Positions 39,776-49,248 are shown, counted from the stretch's first letter. The stretch: DNA of 64,000 bases from Nitrospira_E sp052156535 (GCF_052156535.1 NZ_JBQKUP010000034.1:310001-374000); one strand, 5' to 3'. A program made the numbers and translations. Notes: generated from the letters alone by a model not told the origin.

Positions 39776-41194
39776 ATGACTCGATTTTCCCGTTCTCGCA
39801 CACCCCGCTCTCGCATCAGACCATCTCTTGAATCGCCACCATGTCCGTCGGGCTTGCCTGTCGAAGTTTCCCCAGACCCCAAACCCTACAAACCTTTGGT
39901 TGCCCTTGTGGGACGACCAAATGTAGGAAAATCCACGCTGTTCAATCGGATTGTCGGTCACCGTACGGCAATTGTCGATGATGTTTCCGGAGTCACTCGG
40001 GATAGAAACACCGCAGAGTGCGATTATCAGAATCGGATATTCACGTTAATCGACACCGGTGGACTGGATCTGACCACTGACGATGTCATTGTGGAGCAGA
40101 TCAAATTTCAAACCCAAGCGGCTATTGAAGAAGCGGATCTCATCATTGCTGTTATGGATGGCCGGGTGGGGTTGTCTCCGTTGGATGCCGATCTCGTTAA
40201 GCTGTTGCGACCGGTGAAAAAGCCGGTTTTTCTGGCGATCAATAAGATTGATACTCCTCAGGCTGAACCGCTCTTGGCCGATTTCTACAAATTAGGGATA
40301 AAGACGATTTTTCCTATTTCGGCTGAGGGAGGATTAGGGGTGGATGAACTACTGGAAGCCCTTTTGCCCTATCTTCCTCATGCTACGGAGGATGAGGTCC
40401 AACAAGAGACCCCAAGAATCGCAGTAGTGGGCCGACCCAATGTGGGGAAATCGACGTTGGTTAATGCCATCCTCGGTGAACGACGTCTCATTGTCAGTGA
40501 TATTCCAGGAACGACCCGCGATCCGATTGATTCAATGGTCAGTCTTCATGGGCGACGGTATATCTTTACAGATACGGCAGGTCTCCGGCGAAGGGGGCGG
40601 ATCGAGCGTGGGATTGAAGGCTATAGTGTCGTGCGAGCCATTCGAGCGTTGGGACGATCTGATGTTGCAGTGCTGGTTTTGGATGGGGTAGAAGGAGTCA
40701 CAGAACAAGATACGAAAATTGCTGGCTTAATCAGTAAGCAAGGGCGAGGTTGTATCATTCTTGTGAATAAATGGGACATGCGGGAAGGGGATCGTGAGGC
40801 GTATCCCGCCTACAATCTTGAATTAGCTCGGCGATTTCCCTTTTTTACCTATGTGCCGGTTGTCTTTGGTGCCGCAATTCAACCGGAAACGCTCACGCGC
40901 CTTTTTCCTAAAATTGATCAGGTTGTGGCCGATTTTTCCAAACGCATTCAAACCCGTAAGCTGAATCTATTTGTTCAGGAACTCCTGGAAAAAAATCCCA
41001 TAACGTTGGTCAGAGGGAATCCGAAAAAATCCGTATTTATCACTCAGGTGGCGACCAAACCGCCTACCTTTGCGCTATTTGTCAAATCCGCACCAAAAGT
41101 CCCAGCGTCCTACCTCCGTTATCTAGAGAACTCCATCAGGACGGAATATGGTTTTGAGGGAATTCCGCTCCGGATATTGTTGCGCAGTCAGTAG
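39776..41194 (+). CDS. der: Ribosome-biogenesis GTPase Der (EngA)
   Basis: 472 residues with two consecutive GTPase domains. Each has a GRPNVGKST P-loop; the switch motifs are DTGGLD and DTAGLRRRG, and the guanine motifs NKID and NKWD. A KH-like domain (last 115 residues) follows. It assists 50S subunit maturation. The first 36 residues are a basic Ser/Arg/Pro-rich extension not usual for Der; no strong ribosome site precedes ATG 39776 and no other ATG lies before the core, so the start is uncertain. Confidence 0.95.
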   Translation: MTRFSRSRTPRSRIRPSLESPPCPSGLPVEVSPDPKPYKPLVALVGRPNVGKSTLFNRIVGHRTAIVDDVSGVTRDRNTAECDYQNRIFTLIDTGGLDLTTDDVIVEQIKFQTQAAIEEADLIIAVMDGRVGLSPLDADLVKLLRPVKKPVFLAINKIDTPQAEPLLADFYKLGIKTIFPISAEGGLGVDELLEALLPYLPHATEDEVQQETPRIAVVGRPNVGKSTLVNAILGERRLIVSDIPGTTRDPIDSMVSLHGRRYIFTDTAGLRRRGRIERGIEGYSVVRAIRALGRSDVAVLVLDGVEGVTEQDTKIAGLISKQGRGCIILVNKWDMREGDREAYPAYNLELARRFPFFTYVPVVFGAAIQPETLTRLFPKIDQVVADFSKRIQTRKLNLFVQELLEKNPITLVRGNPKKSVFITQVATKPPTFALFVKSAPKVPASYLRYLENSIRTEYGFEGIPLRILLRSQ

Positions 41195-41287
41195 AGAGTT
41201 TTTGCAACTGCCACGGATTCCCATCTAAAATATTGGCTGATGGGCGAATTTTTGAATATATGCCATTCACGCAGTACAATTAAAGGC

Positions 41288-41698
41288 ATGAATCGCCTGG
41301 TTTGGATGGGTGTCCTGGTTCTACTGAACGGCCTGATCATCTCAGGTTTAGGCGTGTTCTATACGTTAGGGACTTTTGGTGCGCAACCAGGAGGGGAGCA
41401 GGGGCGGGACCTCTATCGTATTCATTGTCTGGAATGTCATGGAGCGGAAGGACGGGGGGATGGGCCACGGGCGGCCCTGTTAGCCCCTCGCCCAGGAAAT
41501 TTAGTTTCCGCAGCCACCTCAGCCAAAACTGATGCAGAACTCCTCGAGATTATTGCTGAGGGAATTCCCCGGACGGCCATGAGTGGCTGGAGTCATCAAT
41601 TGTCGGCCAATGAGCGGCGCAATATTCTCGCCTATATTCGAACCCTCGTGCATTTTCAAGACCTACCTTCAGCTCAGTTACCTTCTTCCGGACCTTAG
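41288..41698 (+). CDS. Membrane-anchored mono-heme cytochrome c
   Basis: About 136 residues starting from ATG 41288. An N-terminal hydrophobic helix (VWMGVLVLLNGLIISGLGVF) serves as uncleaved anchor or signal. The heme-binding C-x2-C-H (CLECH) follows at about residue 50, and a methionine in RTAMSGWSHQLS is a likely sixth ligand before the C-terminal LAYIRTL helix. Class I (cytochrome_CBB3-like) fold, located in the periplasm and suited to electron transfer. An upstream ATG at 41240 is in frame, but the residues before 41288 do not look like part of a signal. Confidence 0.85.
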   Translation: MNRLVWMGVLVLLNGLIISGLGVFYTLGTFGAQPGGEQGRDLYRIHCLECHGAEGRGDGPRAALLAPRPGNLVSAATSAKTDAELLEIIAEGIPRTAMSGWSHQLSANERRNILAYIRTLVHFQDLPSAQLPSSGP

Positions 41699-43098
41699 CT
41701 TGTTATTGGCTTGGATCGGGTTTTGGGTTTTTCTAATCGCATCCGACTCAAGCGATCGAAGTAGTGGACGAAGGCTTGTATCCCCCCTGAAGCTTGTCTC
41801 CAATCGAAATATTCATTGGGTGCATGATACCCATGTTCAGGCAGACTGAGACCCATAAACAGAATCGGGACTTTCCAGGCACGTTGTAACACCGCAATGG
41901 CCCCGATAGATCCACCTTCCCGTACAAACACTGGTCGGCGTCCAAAGGCCTGGGCTACCGACTCTTGTAATGCCTCCGCATAAGGGCCATCGGAAATTCC
42001 ACGATAGGGTTCCAGTTCTCCATCATTAATCACCTCAATATCAGGATTGCGAGTACGGAGGTGTTTTTTCAGGAGTCGGAAAATTTTTGAGGGATGTTGG
42101 TTGGGAACTAATCGCATACTCACTTTGAGTTCACCCCAGGCCGGCACAACAGTTTTGACGCCTGGGCCCATATGGCCACCTGCTAACCCATGAACTTCAA
42201 AGGTGGGAGAGGCCCAGATTCGTTTGAGTAAATCCTGAGGATCGGATGTTCGCAGCGATCGCAGTTGATAGGCTTCTTTAAAAAGCCGAACCTGAAATCC
42301 TGATGCCAGAAAGTTTTTCAGTTCGGTTCTGGTGGGCGGGACGACATCATCGTAAAACCCTGGTATTTTCACGCGCCCGGTTTTTGCGTCTAAGCAGGAA
42401 TAGGCGGCTTCACATAATTCCGCCAAGGGGTTGCGGGCTCCGCCGCCCGTGAGACCTGAATGAATATCGGTTTCCCCTGTGCGAAGCACCAACTTGGCGA
42501 CTAACAAACCGCGAAGTCCACAGGAGAGAGCCGGGCGATCCTTCGCTACCCAAATCGTATCAGACACCAGAACCGAATCGGACGCAGGGACCGCTTTACG
42601 GTTCTGAAGGACCTCTGAAAAATTTGGGCTGGCAATTTCTTCTTCCAATTCCCAGAGGACCCGGATGTTCAGGGGGATGCCGGCTTCTCTGGCAAATTTT
42701 GCAGCAAAGAGGGCGGTTAACGCCGGGCCTTTATCGTCTGTCGCTCCACGTCCACAGTACCGATCACCATCTTTATGAAAGGCAAAGGGAGGCTGCCGCC
42801 ATTCCGGTTCCTGAGCAGGCTGGACGTCTAAATGATTGTAAATGGTCAGGCTGGGGTATTGCCGGCCGGCCATCCATTCTCCGGACACGCTGGGAAAACC
42901 ACTGGTGTTCACAATAGAGGCCTTGGCTCCAAATTGTTCCAGATACTGAACGGCTAACTCCGCCATCCGGTGCATATCGGGGGCATGTTCAGGGTCTGAG
43001 CTCACTGATGGCACTTCCACCATTTGACCAAGGAGGTCTTCAAAGCTGGCGCGGTGATCTTGAATGTAGGTGTGTAATTGGGATTGATAGTCACTCAT
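41695..43098 (-). CDS. M20-family metallopeptidase (dipeptidase-like)
   Basis: 467 residues. Zinc-site segments are YNHLDVQPAQ, GRGATDDKGPALTAL and the catalytic glutamates in LWELEEEIAS, with the dimerisation domain in the middle (SGLTGGGARNPLAEL). Members of this group cleave dipeptides or acylated amino acids. Convergent with the cytochrome gene, overlapping it by four bases at the stop codons. Full length; substrate unknown. Confidence 0.92.
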   Translation of the reverse strand: MSDYQSQLHTYIQDHRASFEDLLGQMVEVPSVSSDPEHAPDMHRMAELAVQYLEQFGAKASIVNTSGFPSVSGEWMAGRQYPSLTIYNHLDVQPAQEPEWRQPPFAFHKDGDRYCGRGATDDKGPALTALFAAKFAREAGIPLNIRVLWELEEEIASPNFSEVLQNRKAVPASDSVLVSDTIWVAKDRPALSCGLRGLLVAKLVLRTGETDIHSGLTGGGARNPLAELCEAAYSCLDAKTGRVKIPGFYDDVVPPTRTELKNFLASGFQVRLFKEAYQLRSLRTSDPQDLLKRIWASPTFEVHGLAGGHMGPGVKTVVPAWGELKVSMRLVPNQHPSKIFRLLKKHLRTRNPDIEVINDGELEPYRGISDGPYAEALQESVAQAFGRRPVFVREGGSIGAIAVLQRAWKVPILFMGLSLPEHGYHAPNEYFDWRQASGGIQAFVHYFDRLSRMRLEKPKTRSKPITS

Positions 43099-43212
43099 GA
43101 GATCACGATTCCTTTTCGTGGTTGGGCTGGGAATTCCAGCACGGAAACGATGGTGGAGAAAACGGATGATGTTCCGTGAACAACCAGGGCATAGGCAAGG
43201 CTAACATGTCTG

Positions 43213-44343
43213 TCAGCCAACGGAAAACGGCACTGGGGCGAAAGTCACAATGAAAATAGCCAAGGCCGCCCAAGCCACCCATCGGCGGTGTTTGCCCAAA
43301 ACGATGTCAGGGTCAATGACCGGGGGGTGGCCAATCCCGACAAGGCTGGCCAGGCCAACCCAGAGAATCCATCCAGGCCAACCCGTGAGTCCCAAATAAA
43401 TAAGTATGGGAATCGTTCCCAAGGCCAGTGAGCGTTGCCGACGGCCTAACACCGCAAATGCCACATGGCCTCCGTCCAATTGACCCAAAGGCAGTAAATT
43501 AATTGCGGTGACGAAAAATCCGAACCACGCGGCGAAGGCAATGGGATGGAGTACAATATCGTGCGTAGGTGGAATCGGGCCAAACATGAGCCAGCCAAAC
43601 CATTGCAGCAGGAGTGGTTCGCCCAACTGTAAGCCGTAGGTTTGTGATCGTGGGACGATATGGGAAAGGGAGAGTCCGATTATAATAGCCACGACTGCTG
43701 CGATAAAACCGGCAATGGGACCCGCAACGCCAATATCAAAAAGTGCCCGCCGATTCATAATGGCCGATCGCATGCGAATTACGGCCCCAAAGGTACCGAT
43801 GAAGTGTGGAGGACCAGGGATGAACAGCGGTAAGGACGCGGGCACACGATGAATGCGGGAGAGGAGGTAATGCCCGAATTCATGGGTAACGAGGATACCT
43901 AAAAGGGTTGCGGCAAAGGGGATCCCATTGACTAAAGAGCCAGGATAGCGCATTAAAAAATCCCAGGCCCCATTGACGGGTTTCGTATTCACTTGAAATG
44001 CTCCTGCCCAGAGTGTGGTGAATACGGTGAGCCCAAAAAGCAAAATAGGAAGTCCCCATTGAGAAAAAACGCTGGGAGTTGGAGGAGGGAATTCGTCCAC
44101 CTCCTCTCCAGTTTCGAGTAGTTCAGGTTCAAGTGATTGCCAATGATCCATCCCGCGGGAGGATGTTTCCGTTGTGTGGTCTTGACGTATGTCGTTTGTG
44201 GAGATAGGCCTGATTAGAGGCGGAGGAGCAGGTGGGTTGGTCTGGGGCAGTGGATCGGTGGGGGCAATAGGATTCAACAGAGAAGGTGGGGGAGTTGGCT
44301 TATTCTCTGAAGGAGTGGAAGGTTCAGGCGATTCGTGATCCAT
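43213..44343 (-). CDS. Site-2-type (M50) membrane zinc protease
   Basis: 376 residues from ATG 44343 with an AAGGA site. Residues 1-100 are a Pro/Ser/Thr-rich cytosolic extension. The membrane part has the zinc-binding H-E-F-G-H in THEFGHYLLSR and the third ligand in NLLPLGQLDGGHV, both in membrane helices, with about seven helices in all. It resembles the EGY-like S2P branch of cyanobacteria and plants rather than RseP, because no PDZ domain is seen. The substrate, often an anti-sigma factor, is unknown. Confidence 0.88.
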   Translation of the reverse strand: MDHESPEPSTPSENKPTPPPSLLNPIAPTDPLPQTNPPAPPPLIRPISTNDIRQDHTTETSSRGMDHWQSLEPELLETGEEVDEFPPPTPSVFSQWGLPILLFGLTVFTTLWAGAFQVNTKPVNGAWDFLMRYPGSLVNGIPFAATLLGILVTHEFGHYLLSRIHRVPASLPLFIPGPPHFIGTFGAVIRMRSAIMNRRALFDIGVAGPIAGFIAAVVAIIIGLSLSHIVPRSQTYGLQLGEPLLLQWFGWLMFGPIPPTHDIVLHPIAFAAWFGFFVTAINLLPLGQLDGGHVAFAVLGRRQRSLALGTIPILIYLGLTGWPGWILWVGLASLVGIGHPPVIDPDIVLGKHRRWVAWAALAIFIVTFAPVPFSVG

Positions 44344-44393
44344 TAACACGTCCTTATTAAATGCCAAGCCAGTAAATGGTCTGACATGCAAGA

Positions 44394-45245
44394 TCAGGCA
44401 AATGGATTATGCGCTTGTTCCTCAGTCACTGTGGTGGAGGGACCATGGCCAGGAAACAAGGCGGTGTCTTTTGGTAAGTGTAACAGGGTATGGCGAACGG
44501 ATTGCAAATGCTGGGGATACAGTGAAAAGGGGTTTGAACGCCCCACCGAACCGGAAAAGAGCGTATCCCCCACAAAACACAGGGTTTGGCCTTTGAGCGA
44601 TAACAGATAGCAAAATCCTCCAGGGGTATGGCCTGGGGTGGCCAAACATTCAACCGTCAACTCTCCCAGGGCAATCACCTGATGGTTGGCTGGTATTTTT
44701 ATGGAGGCGTCAGGTGGTCTCCATGGGAGCAGATCGAAATCTCCATTACCCAGATAGACCGGCACTGGCCATCGAGACAGAATCTCTTCCAGCCCTCCCG
44801 CATGGTCCGTGTGCCCATGGGTGAGGCAAACCCCGATCAAGGTCAAATCACGCCGGGAGATGCTCGCAAGCATCTGCTTGGCATTGTATCCTGTATCAAT
44901 CATGATGGCCTGTTTGGTGGCTTGATCAGTTAACAGATAGCCTTTGACCTCATACCCGCCAATGTCGCCTTTAATGGTTTCAACAAGATCGTGTTCAGTC
45001 GTCCATTCCGGTTGAGGCTGAGGTAACCATCCGTCCAAAGTCAGGCTTACCAGGGGGCCAACACGCAGGTGTAAGGCCTGGCTAATGCCTTGAATTTCGC
45101 CTTTGGTCGGAGGTCGATGGCCTTTCTCAAGGTGTTCCACCTCGGCCTGCTCCATTTTTGCCAATTCCGCAAGGGTCTCAATTCCCAGCCCTTGTCCAAA
45201 GCGCGCTTTTTTAATGATATCGCAAAATTCGTCTTCTAAAATCAT
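44394..45245 (-). CDS. HTH domain fused to a metallo-beta-lactamase-fold hydrolase
   Basis: 283 residues. Residues 1-65 form an XRE-like helix-turn-helix (LGIETLAELAKMEQAEVEHLEKG). Residues 80-280 form a glyoxalase II-type MBL hydrolase with the metal motif THGHTDHAGG, ATPGHTPGG, GDTLF and the last histidine in FPGHGPST. These hydrolases act on thioesters or sulfur compounds. The DNA-binding part suggests a self-regulating or substrate-sensing enzyme. It lies upstream of the M50 protease in the same direction (about 50 bases apart). Confidence 0.87.
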   Translation of the reverse strand: MILEDEFCDIIKKARFGQGLGIETLAELAKMEQAEVEHLEKGHRPPTKGEIQGISQALHLRVGPLVSLTLDGWLPQPQPEWTTEHDLVETIKGDIGGYEVKGYLLTDQATKQAIMIDTGYNAKQMLASISRRDLTLIGVCLTHGHTDHAGGLEEILSRWPVPVYLGNGDFDLLPWRPPDASIKIPANHQVIALGELTVECLATPGHTPGGFCYLLSLKGQTLCFVGDTLFSGSVGRSNPFSLYPQHLQSVRHTLLHLPKDTALFPGHGPSTTVTEEQAHNPFA

Positions 45246-45540
45246 TTACATGCTCATATGAAATTTGGCCATAAGAATCGGAAGCTCTCCATTCTGCTCA
45301 CGTCCTTCATCTAAACAAAAAAGTGGGGTCTGTGGAAAGGGGGTGTCCCAGGTTTTGGCCAGTGAGATTCATGGTATAGAAAAATTACTACCTAACGTTC
45401 TTGAAGATTGTAGGGAAGAAAGCGCGTTTCTTGGAGGAGCAGCGGATAACGGTTTGTTGACATTATTTTTTGAATACGCTACTTAAGGGTAACAGAATTT
45501 TTAGAGAAAGTTTCATATACCATTAACAGAGGAGGTTTTG
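45246..45540. other. Intergenic region with a possible promoter
   Basis: A perfect TTGACA at 45457-45462 precedes the TRL gene, but the hexamer 17 bases on (TACTTA) is a poor -10. No CDS accepted; the short frame at 45265-45486 has no support. Confidence 0.35.
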
Positions 45541-45885
45541 ATGAAACAGTGCGTAAATCTGGTTCTTGTGGGGTTAATGTGTTTCATGCTTGTAGGCTGT
45601 ATGGGGGCGGCAAGTTTTCAGCAGCCCAATGCGTCATTTGCTGTTGCGGGGATTTACACTGATGTGCAGGGGGGGAGCTTGGTGTTGGATAACGGTGTCG
45701 CAGCGGCGAAAACTGGAACAGCTTGTAGCCACCAAATTTTGGGCATTGTGGCGTCCGGAGATACACGAGTTGAGACCGCCATGGCCAATGGAGGAATTTC
45801 AAAGCTGGTATATGTGAATACTTCCTACAAAAATATTGTATGGGGAGTGTATACTGAAGTTTGTACGATTGCGAGAGGAAACTAG
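45541..45885 (+). CDS. TRL-like family lipoprotein
   Basis: 114 residues from ATG 45541, after a strong GAGGAGG site. A lipoprotein signal ends in MLVGCMG. The mature part matches the TRL family: GTACSHQILGIVASGDTRVE, then MANGGISKLVYVN and a final GVYTEVCTI. Family members are small secreted or outer-membrane lipoproteins of unknown function with two conserved cysteines. A terminator follows at 45916. Confidence 0.85.
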   Translation: MKQCVNLVLVGLMCFMLVGCMGAASFQQPNASFAVAGIYTDVQGGSLVLDNGVAAAKTGTACSHQILGIVASGDTRVETAMANGGISKLVYVNTSYKNIVWGVYTEVCTIARGN

Positions 45886-45915
45886 GTTTCCTAAAAAGAG
45901 ATTCCCATGTTGGCG

Positions 45916-45955
45916 GGGAGCACCTGGAAGGTTATTCTGGGTGCTCCCTTTTTTT
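45916..45955 (+). terminator. Rho-independent terminator of the TRL gene
   Basis: GGGAGCACC and GGTGCTCCC form a 9-bp stem followed by seven T's. Its position argues that the next gene starts at 46009 and not at the earlier in-frame ATG 45907. Confidence 0.9.
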
Positions 45956-46008
45956 GCCAAAATGACGGGACCTGGGTTTTTGCCGAGTGCCGATTTGGAA
46001 CGTTCAGC

Positions 46009-46641
46009 ATGAAAATCGTAGCAGTCCTGATATGCTTGACGCTGCTTTCTGCTCCCTCAAAAGGATATGCATTGGAGAACATAGAGATTTATCTGGCCGG
46101 TTACGGGATGGCTACTCAACCCTTAAACCAGGGCCTTTCATTTAAGGGGAATGGTGTTACTGATGAACGAATTCATGGGCATCCTGGGCTTGGAGTGAAG
46201 GTTGGATTATTCCCGTCTTCTTTTAAGGGATATCTTGGAGTTGAACTAGAGTCATTTGGACAGAATAACTCCTTGAGATTCCCAATCGAAGAAAATGGTG
46301 CAGAAACGGGTAAAGGTAAAAGTGGCCTTGTGACGTATAGCTCGATGGTCAATTTCATCTTTCGGTATCCTGGCCTGTATGCACGGCCATATGCGGGAAT
46401 AGGAGGGGGGATCTCGAATGGAATCCTTCATGATTCGGATATTCCCGGTAGAAAGGACCGCAATATGGAAACGAGTTTAGCTCCGGGATATCAGTTATTT
46501 GGCGGGATTCAGTTGGTAGTTGCCCCGAATTGGTTCGTGTTTGGGGAGTATAAATACAGTGCTGCGAATTACCACTGGGACCAACTCTCTGTGAATTTTC
46601 GAAGCGAATATTTTATAGGTGGAATTGGATATATATTTTAA
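46009..46641 (+). CDS. Small outer-membrane beta-barrel protein
   Basis: 210 residues from ATG 46009. A Sec signal peptide (MKIVAVLICLTLLSAPSKGYA) is followed by alternating amphipathic strands typical of an eight-stranded OmpA/OmpW-like barrel, such as YARPYAGIGGGI, WFVFGEYKYSAANY and a final YFIGGIGYIF ending in phenylalanine, the usual barrel end signal. Function unknown. Upstream in-frame codons run through the TRL terminator and are not used. Confidence 0.8.
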   Translation: MKIVAVLICLTLLSAPSKGYALENIEIYLAGYGMATQPLNQGLSFKGNGVTDERIHGHPGLGVKVGLFPSSFKGYLGVELESFGQNNSLRFPIEENGAETGKGKSGLVTYSSMVNFIFRYPGLYARPYAGIGGGISNGILHDSDIPGRKDRNMETSLAPGYQLFGGIQLVVAPNWFVFGEYKYSAANYHWDQLSVNFRSEYFIGGIGYIF

Positions 46642-46765
46642 TGTGGCGTTCGACTTGTCTCGGCAACTCTCATGATCACGCATCTATAAGGATTAAGGGT
46701 ATCTGTGTCGTTGTTTGGAGCTGTGGATCCTATGACTTGTGGATGAAAATAATGGCATTCCTGAA

Positions 46766-48670
46766 TCAAAAATATCCATGAAATACACCCAAAATTTCAT
46801 TGTCCTGTTCATGGTGAGTGAATGTGGCGCGCACGGCGAAATTTTTGGCAAATGTCCATCGTTGGCCAACAGAAATAGGGATGTCATGCGATCGATCTCC
46901 AAGGGGGTAATACAAATATCCTGCTGACATGAGCCATTTCCAGTTCGGAGTAATGGTGGCCATCACGCCGCCGGATACTCCTCCCCCCACCCGGTGGTTT
47001 TCTTTGTACCCTCCACTGATGTTGGCATCCATCTCCCCAAAGAGAAAAAAGACTTCCCGCTGAAACATCTGAGTTTCCAGAGCTCCACCGATTCCTGCAT
47101 TGGCATTCCCATTTGAACAGAGGTCGCAACTTGAGGTCTTGACGGTGTCCATTCCAACATTAAATTTCCATGATGGCGAAACGAACAAGGAATCAATGGG
47201 GGCCAAGGAGAGGACATTAGCAAAGGTAAAACGTTCCACTCGAAATTGATTTTGTCCGTGATAATGCCTCAGCCGTAAATCCAGTAATTCTATTTGTGCA
47301 TCCTGGGTGTATCCTGGGTCAGGGTCCAGGAGATCATGATAGGCGCCTCGGAAGTTGATTTCTTCAAATGTATTATTGTTTCTCCATCCGACTCCACCTC
47401 CGACTCTGATCGTTTGGTGTCCGTGTTCGGGAGAAAGAGAAAAAGGTTTAACCGGAAAGGGGCCGGATGGGATGGGAATGTGACTGCGTGCCACTAAGAT
47501 AGATCGATTTTTGGCCTTATAGTCTTCAGCGTTGTCTCGATCGGTGACCCCTTTATAGCGCAAGACGTCTGAAGCGAAATCCAGAAGGAATGTTTTGCGG
47601 TTTTGTGGTAATTGAAGAAATTCGGATTGGCTTATTATCTGAGGATCGTGAAGGAGTTTTCGGACCAAGACAGCTTCCTCTTTTGTTAAGGCTTCTCTCT
47701 TGCGTTTAAGGAGAGTACTCCGGGCGGGACGATAAGAAATTTTTTGAACCAATTCTTTCTGTCGAGTAAGAAGGCGAATGGTATCGGCAGGAATCGTTGC
47801 AAAGTGAAACTGGTCGGTCAGGTGGAGATTGGGATCGGCTACTTCCAGGAGTGAGAGAATGTGGTACGCACAATTTTCTTTAAAGAAGTAATAGTCAAAA
47901 TAGGCATTCCCTAATTCCCACGCATGCATGAGCAATCTGTAATATTGTTCTTGTGAAAAATTCAAGCGATATTCCCAAATGTCTCTATTCTCAAGATCCC
48001 GGTATTCTTTGACCTTCATGTAATAGGGAATGGTCGAAAAGAACCCCTTGTATCCTCCAAATATTCCTTTATATGCGAATTCAATCCCCGCATCCGGCGG
48101 GACCTCGGCAGCGTAGTTAATCGTATACGCCAAAATATTCGTTTCTGCGGTTTGGCCTTTTTGATCCACTCGTAAAAATGAATGTCCGAACATGGAGGCC
48201 GGGTTATCCATATAGGCCGAAGGAAAAACAAAGGTAATCGAGGCAGGATCCAGTTCTTTAAGCCAACTTACAAAACGTTCACATGGATGTGGAAGAAGCT
48301 TAGAGTCCTGAAAATGCAGTTTTTCTTTCAGCCAGTGATATCGGGCAATAAAAGCACATTGTGCCGGCTGTTTGGAGCGCCCAACTAAGGTGTCAGAAAA
48401 AAAATATGTCAGTGTGGCATGTAATTCAGCTTCTGGATCGGTTTTCCCATCTGGTGAAAGGAAGAACCCTGGATCATCGACTTCGCTGGTGTGGCCATTA
48501 AAAGGGTTTTGTCGGTAGTGGAGTAAACGATGCCAGTAGCGGTCCTGGTAAAGTTTTTCCGTGGTGGCTTGTTGAAGGAGTTCTTGCAGATAGAGGGAGG
48601 AGTGGGCTTGGGCCTTGAGCTCAAAAGGAAGTAGCAGAAGTACAAGAAAAAGAAGAAGAATGTTTACCAC
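46766..48670 (-). CDS. DUF4105 (Lnb N-terminal domain) protein with barrel-like C-terminus
   Basis: 634 residues starting with GTG 48670. A signal peptide (LLLFLVLLLLPFELKAQA) leads to a periplasmic DUF4105 domain (about residues 70-420) with SAYMDNPASMFGHSFLRVD and the FKENCAYHILSLLE cysteine motif. This domain is named after the Bacteroidetes lipoprotein N-acyltransferase Lnb. The last 200 residues show alternating barrel-like strands and end in GYF, suggesting outer-membrane insertion. It lies downstream of a DUF3015 gene, a recurring pair. Catalysis here is inferred from family only. Confidence 0.85.
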   Translation of the reverse strand: MVNILLLFLVLLLLPFELKAQAHSSLYLQELLQQATTEKLYQDRYWHRLLHYRQNPFNGHTSEVDDPGFFLSPDGKTDPEAELHATLTYFFSDTLVGRSKQPAQCAFIARYHWLKEKLHFQDSKLLPHPCERFVSWLKELDPASITFVFPSAYMDNPASMFGHSFLRVDQKGQTAETNILAYTINYAAEVPPDAGIEFAYKGIFGGYKGFFSTIPYYMKVKEYRDLENRDIWEYRLNFSQEQYYRLLMHAWELGNAYFDYYFFKENCAYHILSLLEVADPNLHLTDQFHFATIPADTIRLLTRQKELVQKISYRPARSTLLKRKREALTKEEAVLVRKLLHDPQIISQSEFLQLPQNRKTFLLDFASDVLRYKGVTDRDNAEDYKAKNRSILVARSHIPIPSGPFPVKPFSLSPEHGHQTIRVGGGVGWRNNNTFEEINFRGAYHDLLDPDPGYTQDAQIELLDLRLRHYHGQNQFRVERFTFANVLSLAPIDSLFVSPSWKFNVGMDTVKTSSCDLCSNGNANAGIGGALETQMFQREVFFLFGEMDANISGGYKENHRVGGGVSGGVMATITPNWKWLMSAGYLYYPLGDRSHDIPISVGQRWTFAKNFAVRATFTHHEQDNEILGVFHGYF

Positions 48671-48694
48671 ATGTCAGGAAGGTAAAGAAGAGAG

Positions 48695-48721
48695 AGGCTC
48701 CGGCTTTACCAGCCGGAGCCT
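48695..48721 (-). terminator. Strong hairpin between the DUF3015 and DUF4105 genes
   Basis: An 11-bp perfect stem AGGCTCCGGCT/AGCCGGAGCCT with a five-base loop. The following T content is poor, so it may act as a partial terminator or an mRNA stabiliser that sets the ratio of the two products. Confidence 0.55.
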
Positions 48722-48729
48722 GAAATAAT

Positions 48730-49248
48730 TTACTTCGATGTCGTGACTTGAGCTAAAACGGGATGGTCCACCATGGCATCGTGAATGGCTTTTACCACCG
48801 CCTTTGGCGAGGTTTCACCCTCCTGAACCAGAGTGGTGTATTTCTCTTGGGTCATGGCAAAGAACGCAGGCTGTTGGGCAACAGGAATACCCATTAGTGT
48901 GGCCAATGACGTGAGATGTTCGCCTTCTCCTTGAGCCATTTCTTGAGCCAAATTGTCAAAATTAATAGCTGCAAAGACATTAACTTTTTCTGATGCCCAG
49001 ACTTGCCCATCATTGGTGCAACCGGAAGTTCCCGAACTAATTCCAAATGTTTGAGATCCAAAGGTGCCGTTGGTTGTGGCCATCATGACCTGAGGAGCAA
49101 TATTGCTTTTACTGACAGAGGTTTCTTCCCACGCTAATTTCCCTAACCCGCAACCTGGGCCATTGTTTGGCGGACTTCCTAACGCCATGCCCGACATTCC
49201 CATGACCAGAAAAAATGTTGACACCAATACCCATGGTTTTTCTGCCAT
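48730..49248 (-). CDS. DUF3015-family secreted protein
   Basis: 172 residues with a signal peptide ending around GMALGSP. The mature part has GPGCGLGKLAWEE, GTSGCTNDGQV, VFAAINFDNLAQEMAQGEGEHL and the C-terminal FFAMTQEKYTTLV region typical of DUF3015. The two cysteines probably form a disulfide in the periplasm. It starts with ATG 49248 after AGGAGG. It is first in an operon with the DUF4105 gene. Function unknown. Confidence 0.85.
   Translation of the reverse strand: MAEKPWVLVSTFFLVMGMSGMALGSPPNNGPGCGLGKLAWEETSVSKSNIAPQVMMATTNGTFGSQTFGISSGTSGCTNDGQVWASEKVNVFAAINFDNLAQEMAQGEGEHLTSLATLMGIPVAQQPAFFAMTQEKYTTLVQEGETSPKAVVKAIHDAMVDHPVLAQVTTSK

Noticed and set aside
39623..39961. Leftward 112-codon frame overlapping the start of der
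   Set aside because: Antisense to the basic N-terminal region of der, with Trp/Arg-rich composition and no motif.
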